Shown: one piece after another, positions 5,704 through 5,762 of the stretch
Position numbering within the stretch: the stretch's first letter is position 1
Layout: every line of letters starts with the position of its first letter
Origin: Gammaproteobacteria bacterium
GTDB lineage: Bacteria; Pseudomonadota; Gammaproteobacteria; Pseudomonadales; Azotimanducaceae
Reading direction: 5' to 3'
Length of the DNA: 5,762 nucleotides
Assembly (NCBI GenBank): GCA_002719135.1
Contig: PBGU01000015.1
Span: 1-5,762, forward strand
The notes under the pieces: generated by a model
Database searches by the model: none
The model's input: the letters and a program-made list of their open reading frames with translations, nothing else
What the model was told of the DNA's origin: nothing
Position numbers and translations under genes: made by a program

Positions 5704-5762
5704 ATGCACGATAACGAAGAAGTACTGACGTTCGCTGAATTCGCGCTACCGCCCACGATTAC
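5704..5762 (+). CDS. Start of a downstream gene, possibly a DEAD-box RNA helicase (partial)
   Basis: Only 19 codons are visible, beginning MHDNEEV and continuing LTFAEFALPPTI before the window ends. The pattern of an aromatic residue, then a short spacer and 'F-x-L-P-P-x-I', resembles the segment just before the Q motif of DEAD-box RNA helicases (RhlE/RhlB/DeaD type, which typically read 'F-x-x-L-x-L-x-x-x-L/I' there). This is weak evidence from a very short stretch, and none of the helicase motifs proper are in view. The gene starts 5 nt after the aminotransferase stop, or overlaps it if the in-frame TTG at 5695 is used, so it is probably co-transcribed with argC and the aminotransferase. 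If the helicase guess is wrong, the gene is simply unidentified. Confidence 0.5.
   Translation, partial: MHDNEEVLTFAEFALPPTI

Overview
This 5.8 kb bacterial window is chromosomal in character, densely coded and of moderate GC. The gene families (MiaE, an EstB-like carboxylesterase, a short 'type 2' ArgC, an AMACR-like racemase, an MsbA-like ABC exporter) suggest a proteobacterium, most plausibly a gammaproteobacterium. That assignment rests on family resemblance only. There are no signs of phage, insertion sequence, CRISPR, rRNA or tRNA genes.

Layout. Left edge, minus strand: the N-terminal 143 residues of an alpha-methylacyl-CoA racemase (start at 430, running off the window). Upstream of it on the same strand (485-820) is a truncated remnant of an ABC exporter membrane domain, which stops right after its conserved GERVV segment. 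From 920 the plus strand takes over with a tight cluster: a carboxylesterase (920-1570), the tRNA hydroxylase miaE (1567-2133, probable TTG start overlapping the esterase stop) and a GT2-like glycosyltransferase (2138-3301, TTG start). A 211-bp spacer (3302-3512) follows. It holds a perfect 12-bp palindrome, an 8-bp inverted repeat and a candidate extended -10 promoter. Next comes a second plus-strand cluster: argC (3513-4457, GTG start), a class Ic aspartate-type aminotransferase (4454-5698, ATGA overlap with argC) and the first codons of a downstream gene that resembles the N-terminus of a DEAD-box RNA helicase (from 5704).

How the genes may work together. The argC-aminotransferase pair is translationally coupled and probably serves amino-acid biosynthesis: an arginine-pathway reductase plus a PLP transaminase in the glutamate/aspartate pool. 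The esterase-miaE-glycosyltransferase trio looks co-transcribed. MiaE puts a hydroxyl group on the isopentenyl side chain of A37 in tRNA, and the product of the adjacent glycosyltransferase is unknown. I found no convincing new defence or mobile system. The points most worth a second look are the miaE-glycosyltransferase pairing, the ABC-exporter remnant, and the open frame that continues in phase after the glycosyltransferase stop codon.
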